Made by a program: the position numbers and the translations under genes. Positions 27,337 through 35,622 of a stretch of DNA of 64,000 nucleotides are shown in pieces. Origin of the DNA: Clostridiales bacterium (GTDB lineage Bacteria; Bacillota; Clostridia; Oscillospirales; CAG-272). Position 1 is the stretch's first letter; every line of letters begins with the position of its first letter. The notes beneath the pieces were generated by a model. It did not search any database. It was not told the origin of the DNA and was given only the letters and a program-made list of their open reading frames with translations. The stretch lies in the NCBI GenBank assembly GCA_012840355.1, contig DULN01000007.1:34729-98728 (forward strand), given 5' to 3'.

Positions 27337-28668
27337 ATGCAATCGCTTTGGGAGACGACAGCACAGCCACCAAGCTTTGGGCAGCTTGAGGGCGACATTG
27401 CCTGCGACGTCCTAATCGTCGGTGGTGGGTTGGCGGGCCTTCTTTGCGCCTATATGCTGAAAGAAGCCGGCATCGACTATGTTTTAACCGAGGCAGGCAA
27501 AATCTGCAGTGGCGTCACGAAGAACACGACGGCGAAAATCACCTCGCAGCATGGGCTTATTTACGACAAGCTCATCCGTCGGTTTGGCATAGAAAAAGCA
27601 AAGCTATACCTGCGCGCAAACGAGGAGGCGCTGCAGCGGTACAGGGAGCTTTGCAAAAAAATCGGCTGCCACTTTGAGGAAAAAGAAAATATCGTTTACT
27701 CTACAAAAAGCAAAAGCAAAATAGACAAAGAAATAGCGGCATTAAAGGCGCTCGGCTACCCTGCCGAAAGCCTTGACAGCCTAAGCCTTCCCTTCCCCAT
27801 CCAAATCGCTGGCGCGGTTAAGTTCCCCCGCCAAGCTCAGTTTAACCCGCTCGAGTTTGCGTCAGCAATATCGCGCGGGCTGCGGATATACGAGCACACG
27901 CGCGTCCGCGAGTTTATTGACACAACGGCGGTCACCGACCGCGGCAAAATATTTGCGAAAAGGATCGTCATAGCTACGCATTACCCGATAATAAACAAGC
28001 ACGGGCTGTACTTTATAAAGATGTACCAGCACCGCTCGTATGTGATAGCGCTTGAGGGCGCGCCGCCAATAGACGGCATGTTTGTCGACGAGGCGCCGGA
28101 TGGCATGTCATTCAGGATGTACGAAAACCTCCTATTTGTCGGCGGCGGCGACCACCGGACCGGCAAGCAGGGAGGCGGCTGGCAAGTGCTTCGCGATTTT
28201 GCGCGAAAGAATATGCCGCGCGCCGTCGAAAAGCACCACTGGGCGACGCAGGACTGCATCACGCTCGACGAGGTGCCGTATATCGGTCGGTACTCGAAAA
28301 ATACCGAAAACCTCTATGTCGCGACAGGCTTTAACAAATGGGGGATGACCTCATCGATGGTAGCGGCGTCGCTGCTTTGCGAACTTCTTAAAGGGAAAAG
28401 CAGCCCCTACGAGGCGGTGTTTGACCCCTCGCGCTCGATTTTGCGGCCGAAGCTTCTTTTAAACGCGGGGAGCGCTGTGGTGAATATTTTAACTCCCACA
28501 TCGCCGCGCTGCCCGCATATGGGTTGCGCGCTGAAATGGAACCCCACCGAACGTACTTGGGACTGCCCATGCCATGGCTCGCGCTTCGATGCCGACGGCA
28601 GGCTGATTGACGGGCCTGCGACGGGAAATATTAGGCTTAGTCAACGGATATTGGAAAAGTATAAATAA
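27337..28668 (+). CDS. FAD-dependent oxidoreductase with C-terminal Rieske [2Fe-2S] domain
   Basis: The first 370 residues are a DAO-type flavoprotein with the FAD-binding VLIVGGGLAGLLCAYML near residues 27-43 and ATGFNKWGMTSSMVAA near 330. The C-terminal part carries the Rieske ligands CPHMGC and CPCHGSRFDADG near residues 392-420. The Rieske domain is compact, as only a short strand region precedes the first ligand pair. Proteins of this layout are common in Firmicutes, but the substrate is not established. GGAGGG lies just before the ATG. The gene is monocistronic and followed by a terminator. Confidence 0.9.
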   Translation: MQSLWETTAQPPSFGQLEGDIACDVLIVGGGLAGLLCAYMLKEAGIDYVLTEAGKICSGVTKNTTAKITSQHGLIYDKLIRRFGIEKAKLYLRANEEALQRYRELCKKIGCHFEEKENIVYSTKSKSKIDKEIAALKALGYPAESLDSLSLPFPIQIAGAVKFPRQAQFNPLEFASAISRGLRIYEHTRVREFIDTTAVTDRGKIFAKRIVIATHYPIINKHGLYFIKMYQHRSYVIALEGAPPIDGMFVDEAPDGMSFRMYENLLFVGGGDHRTGKQGGGWQVLRDFARKNMPRAVEKHHWATQDCITLDEVPYIGRYSKNTENLYVATGFNKWGMTSSMVAASLLCELLKGKSSPYEAVFDPSRSILRPKLLLNAGSAVVNILTPTSPRCPHMGCALKWNPTERTWDCPCHGSRFDADGRLIDGPATGNIRLSQRILEKYK

Positions 28669-28673
28669 AAAAT

Positions 28674-28718
28674 GGGTATAAACACATGCATTAATAATGC
28701 TTGTGTTTATACCTTTTT
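28674..28718 (+). terminator. Terminator of the Rieske oxidoreductase gene
   Basis: A long AT-rich stem beginning GGTATAAACACA pairs with TTGTGTTTATACC and is followed by TTTTTT. Confidence 0.85.
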
Positions 28719-28898
28719 TCAAGCAAACGAAAAAGTAAATACTATTTCAAAGCCGAATATTAAATAATATGCAACAGCAGCAAGTATTATAGCAATAAGT
28801 ACCTTAATTAGTCTGTCTAGAAACTCTGTATCATTATTATTTTGATTACTAATTTCATTTTTTGCAAAAATCTTGCTACTTATTGCACTCTTTTTATA
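28719..28898 (-). CDS. Possible small membrane-protein ORF or remnant without a clear start
   Basis: The minus-strand frame is open for 59 codons. It encodes an Asn-rich polar stretch (ISNQNNNDTEFLDRL) and then one strongly hydrophobic segment (VLIAIILAAVAYYLIFGF). No ATG, GTG or TTG occurs in frame, so it is either a remnant or uses a rare start such as ATT or ATA. The stretch is much more AT-rich than its surroundings. Nothing else is visible in the gap 28720-28957. Confidence 0.25.
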   Translation of the reverse strand, partial: YKKSAISSKIFAKNEISNQNNNDTEFLDRLIKVLIAIILAAVAYYLIFGFEIVFTFSFA

Positions 28899-28957
28899 TT
28901 ATTTTAGAAAACTTTAAATCCATGGCACTTATTTAATGTCAACACCATTTAATAAAT

Positions 28958-28990
28958 AGAGCCTACCAAATGTTACATTTGGTAGGCTCT
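28958..28990 (-). terminator. tRNA-Ser terminator
   Basis: A perfect 15-bp stem (28958-28972 / 28976-28990) directly abuts the CCA end of tRNA-Ser and is followed on the minus strand by ATTTATTAAAT. Confidence 0.8.
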
Positions 28991-29079
28991 GGCGGAGAAG
29001 GAGAGATTCGAACTCTCGCGACGGTTGCCCGTCCTACACCCTTAGCAGAGGCGCCTCTTCACCACTTGAGTACTTCTCC
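28990..29079 (-). tRNA. tRNA-Ser(GCT)
   Basis: A 90-base class II tRNA with acceptor stem GGAGAAG / CTTCTCC, encoded CCA, loop CTGCTAA with anticodon GCT (29044-29046), a long variable arm (GGTGTAGGACGGGCAACCGTCGC region) and T-loop TTCGAAT. It reads AGC and AGU codons. Confidence 0.96.
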
Positions 29080-29121
29080 GCGTCGGTGAAAAGATTTATT
29101 AACTTTCGTACGGCACGCTAA

Positions 29122-29150
29122 ATTATAACACATATTTAACGGATTTGCAA
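29122..29150 (-). promoter_or_regulatory. tRNA-Ser promoter
   Basis: On the minus strand TTGCAA (29145-29150), 17 bases, TATAAT (29122-29127), about 40 bases upstream of the mature 5' end. Confidence 0.85.
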
Positions 29151-29227
29151 TAAGTAAATTATGAACATTAAGTTAACAACATGTTTCCTCGGCAATATTC
29201 GCCGAAGCCGCTGTCGGGCGGCAAATA

Positions 29228-29253
29228 AAAAAGCCCCCACAACAGCGGGGGCT
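29228..29253 (-). terminator. Terminator of lipoprotein paralogue 2
   Basis: The stem AGCCCCC / GGGGGCT (29232-29238 / 29247-29253) is followed on the minus strand by TTTTTTATTT. Confidence 0.85.
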
Positions 29254-29265
29254 CTTTAAGCTTTT

Positions 29266-30753
29266 TTAAGCGGTAACCTCTGCGAACTTTTCGTTGAGCT
29301 TTTCAACCTGCTTGAGAGCGGTCTTCTCGAGCTTCTTGTACATCGACGTGAAGTCGTTCTTGAAATTGCGCAGCAGGTTCATTACCTGTTCGTTGTAGCC
29401 GCCGATCTGGTAGTACCAGCCGAGGTCGTAGCACCTGGTGGCAAGGATGATGTCAAGCATGTCGGAGCTTTCGTTGTCGCGAGTGTATTTGCCCTTCAGC
29501 GCGATCTCATAGTACGCGGGCGTTACGGTCTTCATCGACTCGTACGCTATAGCTTCGACCAGAATTCCGGTGCGGTCGGGATTCTCTTGGACCTTGGGCA
29601 CGCACATAAATACCGAGTGCCACGAGCCAACGGTGTTATAGTACTCTTTCTGAGCCTCGTCGTACTTCGGATAAGGCAATATACCGAAGTCGGCTTCCAT
29701 GCCACGGAGCGACGGAACGTCCACCAGGAGGCGCATGAAGAACAGGGCCTGGTTGTTGCTGAACATCCTGACAGCCGCAACTCCGTCCCAGTTCTTGCGC
29801 TGATAAGTGTGCGCTATCGAGTTGTCGAACGCGACCTCAAAGTATTTATCGAGGACGTTGACGGTGCGCTCAGTATTGAGCGTTAGCTCAAGCTCGCCGG
29901 CAGCGTTGATCGTGCAGCATTTCTGGCCGGCGGCGTTGATTATGCCCATGACGGTGTCGTCCCAAATCAGCGCGCCGTAAAGGTCGTTGGTATCATACTG
30001 ACCGTTGGCGTCAAGGTCGGCATGAACCTGAACGACGGACGCGAGGAAATTGTCAATCGTCCATGTGCCGTTTTTGACCATCTCGTAGTAGTCGGGCAAG
30101 CCGTAGTCCAGGACAAGCAGCTTGTTGAACATTATAGCGTATGTGGCATCGTTGTCCGCCGTGCTTATGTCGCCGGTCGTGAAGTACATCTTGCCCATAA
30201 TCGTCAGGTCGGCGTTGCACTTCTGGTCCCAATACGGCTTCGTAAGGTCGAGGTAGTTGAGCGAGTAAAGGTCTTGCAGATAACCTGTGCTCGCCAGCGT
30301 GCATGTGTCATAACCGGCCATCATGGCGATGTCATAAGCGAAGTCGGCTGCGGTAACCGAGTTCCTAATCGCGTTGAGGCCGGCGCCGTTGTGACCGACA
30401 GGCTGCGGATAGTCAACGATGTCAACATTGTATTTTTCCTCAATAGCCGCATTCCTGGTAAACCGCGCGTCGTTTATGACATCGCCGTTCATTTCGAATG
30501 CTTCAAAATCGTTTTTGACTATGCCCAGCTCATCGTTTGACGAAATCAGAATGCCGAACTCCTCACCGTCGAACTTGACATCGGGGAGGTCGGGCCTGAT
30601 TTCAGTCTCATCTCCCGATCCATTGCTCGCGACTGTCGTTTCTTGAGCTCCGCCGGATTGAGTCTTACCGCTGTCTGCGCACGCGATAAGACCGAACACT
30701 GTAAACGACGCGAGCAAAAGAGCCGCAATGATGCGTTTTTTTGTGTCGTTCAT
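29266..30753 (-). CDS. Solute-binding-like lipoprotein, paralogue 2
   Basis: A 495-aa lipoprotein with a signal peptide ending FGLIAC (Cys25), a Ser/Gly/Thr linker, then LPDVKFDGEEFGIL, MNGDVINDARFTRNAAIEEKYNVDI, LVKNGTWTIDNF-like (MVKNGTWTIDNF), the calcium-loop-like DLDANGQYDTND near residue 252, and FGILPYPKYDEAQKEY near 355. The C-terminus is basic and helical. It has the blocks of paralogues 1, 4 and 5 and is monocistronic with its own promoter and terminator. No ABC permease gene adjoins it. A role as an oligosaccharide receptor using a permease encoded elsewhere is inferred. Confidence 0.85.
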   Translation of the reverse strand: MNDTKKRIIAALLLASFTVFGLIACADSGKTQSGGAQETTVASNGSGDETEIRPDLPDVKFDGEEFGILISSNDELGIVKNDFEAFEMNGDVINDARFTRNAAIEEKYNVDIVDYPQPVGHNGAGLNAIRNSVTAADFAYDIAMMAGYDTCTLASTGYLQDLYSLNYLDLTKPYWDQKCNADLTIMGKMYFTTGDISTADNDATYAIMFNKLLVLDYGLPDYYEMVKNGTWTIDNFLASVVQVHADLDANGQYDTNDLYGALIWDDTVMGIINAAGQKCCTINAAGELELTLNTERTVNVLDKYFEVAFDNSIAHTYQRKNWDGVAAVRMFSNNQALFFMRLLVDVPSLRGMEADFGILPYPKYDEAQKEYYNTVGSWHSVFMCVPKVQENPDRTGILVEAIAYESMKTVTPAYYEIALKGKYTRDNESSDMLDIILATRCYDLGWYYQIGGYNEQVMNLLRNFKNDFTSMYKKLEKTALKQVEKLNEKFAEVTA

Positions 30754-30796
30754 CGTTTCTCTCCGATTTCCATAATATAATCAAAAAGCCATTATA

Positions 30797-30825
30797 ATAA
30801 TATCACAATTATCACAATAAGTCAA
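30797..30825 (-). promoter_or_regulatory. Promoter of lipoprotein paralogue 2
   Basis: On the minus strand TTGACT (30820-30825), 17 bases, TATTAT (30797-30802). Confidence 0.75.
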
Positions 30826-30905
30826 ACAAACTTAAGGGCAATGTCGTGAAATTTTCTTCTAAAATACCATGTTCTTCTCAATTTTTTTGATATTTTTTGA
30901 ATATA

Positions 30906-30961
30906 AAAAAGCTTTTGCCAAAGCCATGCCCCATTTGTGCAAAGCGTGGCAAAAGCTTTTT
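30906..30961 (-). terminator. Terminator overlapping the end of the RlmM-like gene
   Basis: The 15-bp arms AAAAAGCTTTTGCCA (30906-30920) and TGGCAAAAGCTTTTT (30947-30961) enclose a 26-base loop. The stem includes the first bases of the upstream stop codon. Confidence 0.85.
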
Positions 30962-31967
30962 AGTTTACATTTTCTTCAGGCTTTTTCAACGCGACGGTTA
31001 TCTCTGAGCGGTTGTGGAACAGCTGCCTTGCCCCGACAATCCTATACGGTTGCACCGAGCCAAGGTAACCCAGCACGTGCTTGTAGCTGAACCCGCGCTC
31101 AAGCTTGAGAGTAACAATCGCATACCCTCCGGGCGTAAGCTTTTCGTAGCAACGCTTTACTGCGGCGATGCTTTTTTCAGGGTTAGCCTTCATATCGCAA
31201 ACTATCATGTCAAACCGCTCGTCTGTCCCGAGTGCGAGATAGCGCTCCGCGGTCATCGCATAGTGGCGCACCCGGTTGTGTTTTTGCAGCATAGGGTGCA
31301 GCTTCAGCGGGTCCACTGCTATCACCCTCGCGCCGCGCTCGAGCAGCGCCTTTGTCCAGCCGCCGGGCGCCGCGCCGAGGTCGAGCGCTAAATTTATCCC
31401 GTCGGCGGGTATCGCAAAGCACTCGAAAGCCTCAAGCAGCTTGAACTCCGCGCGTGAAATAAAGCCAAGCTCGGGCGACTTCGAGTAAAACGGCATACCG
31501 CCCCTGTAGCGGCTGAGGTTTTCGGTAAAGTCGCCGAGCCCCAAATAAATTATGTTATTGCTTACGTATATCGATAGTATCGCGTCGCCGTATTTTAAGT
31601 CGCACTCGATGCCGTTTGACAAAAGGCGCTCGGCGATGCGTGTCGAAAGACCTTCAGGCTCCTCGCACGGCTCTGGGCATGCGCGTACCTGGACGCTTAC
31701 CGGCTGCTCTGCGGCTGCGCATAGCGAGGCTGCGGCATCAAGCAGCTCTGAGGGCGCGCACATGAGGTCGACAAAGAAGATGTGTCGCACAAATATAATC
31801 GGCGCGCTTCGGATCAGCCAGGGCAAATCCGTCCTGCTAAGACCTGTTTCGGCAAGCCCGACCTCTTCATCGAGCCATTTGATAAAATTGAAGCTAGCAT
31901 CATACCGCTTAAACTCGTATAGCGTAAGATCGCGGTGCGCCCCGCGGCATGTGAAAATGAACTGCAT
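30960..31967 (-). CDS. RlmM-like FtsJ-domain RNA 2'-O-methyltransferase
   Basis: A 335-aa protein with an N-terminal region of about 180 residues of no clear motif and a C-terminal FtsJ/RrmJ-type SAM methyltransferase domain. Visible are LDLGAAPGGWTKALLERGARVIAVDPL near residues 195-221, MIVCDMKANPEKS near 255, and TLKLERGFSY near 288, which fit the K-D-K-E type active site. The layout resembles RlmM, which methylates C2498 of 23S rRNA, but the N-terminal THUMP domain is not obvious, so target RNA and symbol are left open. GGAG precedes the ATG. It is divergent from the DUF523 gene. Confidence 0.75.
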   Translation of the reverse strand: MQFIFTCRGAHRDLTLYEFKRYDASFNFIKWLDEEVGLAETGLSRTDLPWLIRSAPIIFVRHIFFVDLMCAPSELLDAAASLCAAAEQPVSVQVRACPEPCEEPEGLSTRIAERLLSNGIECDLKYGDAILSIYVSNNIIYLGLGDFTENLSRYRGGMPFYSKSPELGFISRAEFKLLEAFECFAIPADGINLALDLGAAPGGWTKALLERGARVIAVDPLKLHPMLQKHNRVRHYAMTAERYLALGTDERFDMIVCDMKANPEKSIAAVKRCYEKLTPGGYAIVTLKLERGFSYKHVLGYLGSVQPYRIVGARQLFHNRSEITVALKKPEENVN

Positions 31968-32067
31968 GTTTTCTCCGTAATACTTATTTAAAATTGTTAT
32001 GTTAAAATTATTCCAAAACCCGCCGGCGTCAATACCGGCAAAAAATTAAAAAGCAGGACTTTATATC

Positions 32068-32529
32068 ATGGCTGTAAGCATTCTTGTAAGTGCGTGCCTT
32101 CTCGGCACTCGATGCCGCTATGATGGGAGCCACAAGCTCCATGAGAAAGTTTCCGCACTCAGGCGCAACCCCAACGTAAAGCTCATCCCGATATGCCCCG
32201 AGGTGCTAGGGGGGCTGACTATCCCGCACGAGCCGTCGGAACAAAAAGAAGGGCGCGTCATCTCGCGCGACGGGCGCGACGTCACCGAAAAATTCATTCT
32301 CGGCGCGCAAAAGGCGCTTGAGATTGCTACTCGCCACGACTGCCGATATGCAATCCTAAAAGAGCGCAGCCCCTCATGCGGGAAAGGCGAAATCTACGAC
32401 GGCAGCTTTACCGGCAAGCTTGTCCCGGGCAACGGGGTTAGCGCTGCGCTGCTAATGCAGCACGGCGTAAAAGTCTACGGTGAGTCTGAGCTTGACGAAC
32501 TTATCGCCGAGCTTGGTCTATCGGTTTAA
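32068..32529 (+). CDS. DUF523 domain-containing protein
   Basis: A 153-aa protein with the DUF523 pattern: VSACLLGTRCRYDG near residues 7-20, IPICPEVLGGLTIPHEPSE near 47, and the conserved LKERSPSCGKGEIYDG near 108-123. The cysteines and the ERSPSCG motif are intact, hinting at metal or sulfur chemistry, but the function of the family is not established. It is monocistronic. Confidence 0.9.
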   Translation: MAVSILVSACLLGTRCRYDGSHKLHEKVSALRRNPNVKLIPICPEVLGGLTIPHEPSEQKEGRVISRDGRDVTEKFILGAQKALEIATRHDCRYAILKERSPSCGKGEIYDGSFTGKLVPGNGVSAALLMQHGVKVYGESELDELIAELGLSV

Positions 32530-32645
32530 TAGCATTTGCAGCGTCGGGTAAACTAGCTTTTTTGCCCGCCGCAACACTTGTCCTAATTGCGAAAGGTCCG
32601 CCTGATGTTATTTTTTTAGGCGCGTGCGCATTTTTTTAGCCCTAA

Positions 32646-32690
32646 AAACAGCGGAACCCGCAAAAGCCGAGTTCCGCTGCTGTTTTTTCG
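32646..32690 (+). terminator. DUF523 gene terminator
   Basis: The arms AACAGCGGAAC (32647-32657) and GTTCCGCTGCTGTT (32671-32684), with one small bulge, are followed by TTTT. The rest of the gap 32530-32772 shows nothing else. Confidence 0.75.
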
Positions 32691-32772
32691 CCAGCGCGGC
32701 AATATAGATTTTCCGCGGTGGGTAAATCTCGATTTAAACGACGACAAGCGCAGGGAATTTCCAATGCCTGCG

Positions 32773-33063
32773 TTATTTTTTGCTTTCGGCGTTTTTTTTG
32801 CGCATTAAAAATCTCCGGCGGGTCGCTTCGCCGCCCCTTATATGACGCTCGGCTTTATTGCGGTCCAGCACTTCGCGCGCTTTTTCATATAGCCTAGGGT
32901 TAATCTCGCGCAAAGTGGTTGTCACGTCTTTATGTACAGTTGATTTCCCTATCCCAAAACGCGCAGCCGCGAGCCTGACAGTCGCGCCATATTCGATTAT
33001 GTACTCGGCGAGCAGCTCGCAGCGCTCTTTTTCTCTGCCGGGATATCTGTCGCTCGTCGCCAT
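32773..33063 (-). CDS. spoIIID: Sporulation transcription factor SpoIIID
   Basis: A 96-aa helix-turn-helix regulator of the mother cell during sporulation. The core YIIEYGATVRLAAARFGIGKSTVHKDVTTTLREINP near residues 20-55 and the C-terminal RHIRGGEATRRRFLMRK match SpoIIID. The frame extends 11 codons upstream, but GAGG lies 6 bases before the ATG at 33063. It is strong evidence that the organism, or its recent ancestor, makes endospores. In this family SpoIIID follows SigE activation and switches on late mother-cell genes. Confidence 0.95.
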   Translation of the reverse strand: MATSDRYPGREKERCELLAEYIIEYGATVRLAAARFGIGKSTVHKDVTTTLREINPRLYEKAREVLDRNKAERHIRGGEATRRRFLMRKKNAESKK

Positions 33064-33168
33064 AATGTACCTCAGCCTGAGTTTGGTTTGGTACATTTAT
33101 ATGACAACGGGCGAAAAGATATTCAGGTAAGCGAAAAAGTTTGCCCGAGCCGCTTTATGCTAAATAAA

Positions 33169-34242
33169 TTAGCCGAACAACTCCGAAAGCTTTTCTTTAT
33201 ACGGCGGGCGCACGATCCCGCGGTCGGTGATAAACGCGGTTATAAGCTCTGCGGGCGTGACGTCGAAAGCGGGATTGTAGATTTTCACGCCTTCCGGCGT
33301 CATCCGATGCTTATACCAAAGCTCCGACACCTCTGCAGGGTCGCGCTGCTCAATAACGATGTCGTCACCGGTGGCGGTTGCAAGGTCGATTGTCGAGTAA
33401 GGCACTGCGACATAAAAAGGTATGCCGTAATGCTTCGCAAGTATCGCAAGCCCGGAGGTGCCAATTTTGTTCGCGGTATCGCCGTTTGCGGCGATGCGGT
33501 CGGCGCCGACTATCACCGCGTCGACCCAGCCGTTTTTCATTACCTGCGAGGCCATGTTGTCGCAGATGACGGTGGTGTCGACCCCGTCCATGCAAAGCTC
33601 GTATGCCGACAGCCTCGCGCCTTGCAGCAACGGGCGGGTTTCGTCACAAAATACCCGGAACCTCATTCCGCGTTCGCGCCCGACATGAATCGGAGCAAGC
33701 GCCGTGCCATAACGGGTCGTGGCGAGATGCCCCGCGTTGCAGTGCGTGAGTATGCCCGCGCCGTCGTGTAGCAGCGTGAGCCCATACTCCCCTATCGCGC
33801 GGCAGGCGGCAATGTCGGCGTCTCGCAGCTCTTCGGCTTTTGCGCGCAGCCTTGCAATGTTCTCTTCGACTCCGAGCGCCGGGTCGGCGCACGATACCAT
33901 CGAACCCAGCGCCCATGAAAGGTTTACCGCTGTCGGGCGGGAGGAGTTTATATAGTCCGCCGTCATTTTCAGCTTTTCGATAAATCGCGTGGTATCCGTC
34001 TCTCCGAAACGCAGCGCGGCGCAGTAAAGGCCGATTGCCGCAGCGACGCCGATTGCCGGTGCTCCACGCACCCGCAGCGATTTTATAGCTTCGTAAATTT
34101 CTTCCGGCTCTGTAAGGTCAAGGTACACCGTATCGCCGGGCAGCCTTGTCTGGTCTAGTATTCTCAGCGCGCGCCCGTCGGGCGAAAACGCCACGGTGTC
34201 GGGCAGCCCGCGCAGGCAGTTAGTGCTTTTTTCTTCGTTCAT
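33169..34242 (-). CDS. mtnA: S-methyl-5-thioribose-1-phosphate isomerase
   Basis: This enzyme isomerises methylthioribose 1-phosphate to methylthioribulose 1-phosphate in methionine salvage or the related 5-deoxyribose shunt. It belongs to the eIF2B-like family, with RGAPAIGVAAAIGLY near residue 55, the catalytic Cys in LTHCNAGHLATT near 170, and the catalytic Asp in VGADRIAANGDTANKIGT near 250. The length is normal. It follows the mtlD-like gene by 16 bases. No mtnK, mtnN or aldolase is adjacent, so the pathway cannot be fixed. Related isomerases act on ribose 1,5-bisphosphate, but the NGDTANKIGT region favours MtnA. Confidence 0.9.
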   Translation of the reverse strand: MNEEKSTNCLRGLPDTVAFSPDGRALRILDQTRLPGDTVYLDLTEPEEIYEAIKSLRVRGAPAIGVAAAIGLYCAALRFGETDTTRFIEKLKMTADYINSSRPTAVNLSWALGSMVSCADPALGVEENIARLRAKAEELRDADIAACRAIGEYGLTLLHDGAGILTHCNAGHLATTRYGTALAPIHVGRERGMRFRVFCDETRPLLQGARLSAYELCMDGVDTTVICDNMASQVMKNGWVDAVIVGADRIAANGDTANKIGTSGLAILAKHYGIPFYVAVPYSTIDLATATGDDIVIEQRDPAEVSELWYKHRMTPEGVKIYNPAFDVTPAELITAFITDRGIVRPPYKEKLSELFG

Positions 34243-34258
34243 AACTAAATTTCTATAG

Positions 34259-35473
34259 TTAAATTTTTTGAAGCTCCGCGATTATCTGCGCAAACGAGTC
34301 TTTGTGATTTTGCAGCAAACTATATGCATGCTTGACCGCGAGCGCGATGTCGGACCCTGCATCGACTATAGAGCTGTACTGCGCCATCGCCGCGTCAAGC
34401 CCGTTGTTTTTGACGAATGCCGCAACCTCTCGAGAGGGCTCGTCGCCCTCGGGCGCGAACATATACCCCGCCGCGATGCCAAGGCAGATATGCGACGGCA
34501 TAATCCCGTGCTTATAGCATAAGCTCGCCGCGCCGGCTAGCCGGTCGTTTTCGCTCAGCTTTCGCTTGGTGTCGCGTCCGACGCGCTCAATCGTGTCGCC
34601 CAGCAGCTTATTTTCAAACCTGTAGAGCAAGTTTTCGGCGTGCAGGTAAATCTCGTCAAGCGGCACGCCGTGCTCGGCATGCAGCGCTCGCGCCGCCTCC
34701 ATCAGCGCGCGCAAGACAAGCAGCTGTATCTCGGGGTCAAGCGTCGCTTCCCATATATAAGTATACCCTTTCAGCGCGCCGAGGTAAGCCGTCATCGCGT
34801 GGCTCATATTGTGTAAAAACAGCTTACGCCGGATATAAAAATCGAACGGCTCAAACGGCACCATTCCGGCAATCTCGGGTATTTCGCCTTTGAAGCCCCT
34901 TTTGTCGACCGGCAGCTCGCAGTATTCCTCGGCGCAAACTGCGAGCGGGTGACGCTCCAGAAGCTCTTTCGGCGTTGCCGGTACCATCCGCCCTATCGAC
35001 GGCTCGACGAGGCCGATGTATTTATCAAAATATTTTTTTTCAGCATCGTCAAGATAAGCCTTTATTAGCCCTTTGAAATATTCGTCAGCGCCTATCATAT
35101 TTTCGCAGATAATAATATTCAACGGTTCGGCGACGCCGCGGGCGCAGCGGAGCTTTATACCCTCGGCAAACGGCTCCGCGATAAAGCGCAATACGTTAAC
35201 GCCCACTGCCGTCGCCGCGATATCCGCTTGTGCAATGGCTTCCGCTACGGCGGAGATGTCGCGCCCGTTTATCCCACGAACGTTTTTGACGAGGTACTCT
35301 TCGTACCTATCGCCGCGTGTGATATATATCGGATACCAGCCGTCGGTGTTTAGCCAATTAATTATGTCCATGTTTATATCGATAAATGTGGTTTCGTATC
35401 CGGACATATAAAACAGCTGGCCTATAAATCCGCGTCCGATGTTACCGGCGCCATACATAACCGCTTTTTTCAT
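34259..35473 (-). CDS. Mannitol-1-phosphate 5-dehydrogenase-like protein
   Basis: A 404-aa polyol dehydrogenase of the mannitol dehydrogenase family. The N-terminus is the NAD-binding YGAGNIGRGFIGQLFYMSG at residues 8-26, then VGVNVLRF, ICENMIGADEYFK, VEPSIGRMVPATP near 155, the catalytic-lysine region KLFLHNMSHAMTAYLG near 230, and the C-terminal domain. Family members interconvert mannitol 1-phosphate and fructose 6-phosphate or similar sugar acids. No mannitol PTS is nearby. Pairing with mtnA in one transcription unit, opposite a pfkB-type kinase, suggests a sugar-phosphate route other than plain mannitol use, which is inference. Confidence 0.8.
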   Translation of the reverse strand: MKKAVMYGAGNIGRGFIGQLFYMSGYETTFIDINMDIINWLNTDGWYPIYITRGDRYEEYLVKNVRGINGRDISAVAEAIAQADIAATAVGVNVLRFIAEPFAEGIKLRCARGVAEPLNIIICENMIGADEYFKGLIKAYLDDAEKKYFDKYIGLVEPSIGRMVPATPKELLERHPLAVCAEEYCELPVDKRGFKGEIPEIAGMVPFEPFDFYIRRKLFLHNMSHAMTAYLGALKGYTYIWEATLDPEIQLLVLRALMEAARALHAEHGVPLDEIYLHAENLLYRFENKLLGDTIERVGRDTKRKLSENDRLAGAASLCYKHGIMPSHICLGIAAGYMFAPEGDEPSREVAAFVKNNGLDAAMAQYSSIVDAGSDIALAVKHAYSLLQNHKDSFAQIIAELQKI

Positions 35474-35539
35474 TCTTGTAGCATCCCCGCCGATTTTATT
35501 TCAACATTTTAAAGAAAAATATAAAATTTTGTCGGGTAG

Positions 35540-35568
35540 TTTACTTGATTTATTATATATGATATAAT
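35540..35568 (+). promoter_or_regulatory. Promoter of pfkB-type kinase gene, overlapping a divergent promoter
   Basis: On the plus strand TTTACT (35540-35545), 17 bases, TATAAT (35563-35568). Its spacer contains the -10 box of the opposite promoter. Confidence 0.75.
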
Positions 35569-35580
35569 TTTATAAATCAA
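35552..35580 (-). promoter_or_regulatory. Promoter of the mtlD-like/mtnA unit, overlapping the pfkB promoter
   Basis: On the minus strand TTGATT (35575-35580), 17 bases, TATAAT (35552-35557). The two divergent promoters share 17 bases, so RNA polymerase could occupy only one at a time. Confidence 0.7.
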
Positions 35581-35622
35581 TGAGCAATATAAATAAATCG
35601 CATCCCGGAGGATTTTTCCCAG

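Noticed and set aside
28958..28990. Perfect 15-bp palindrome as an attachment site or mobile-element end
   Set aside because: Its position directly after the tRNA-Ser 3' end followed by T-rich sequence fits a simple terminator, and no integrase is near.
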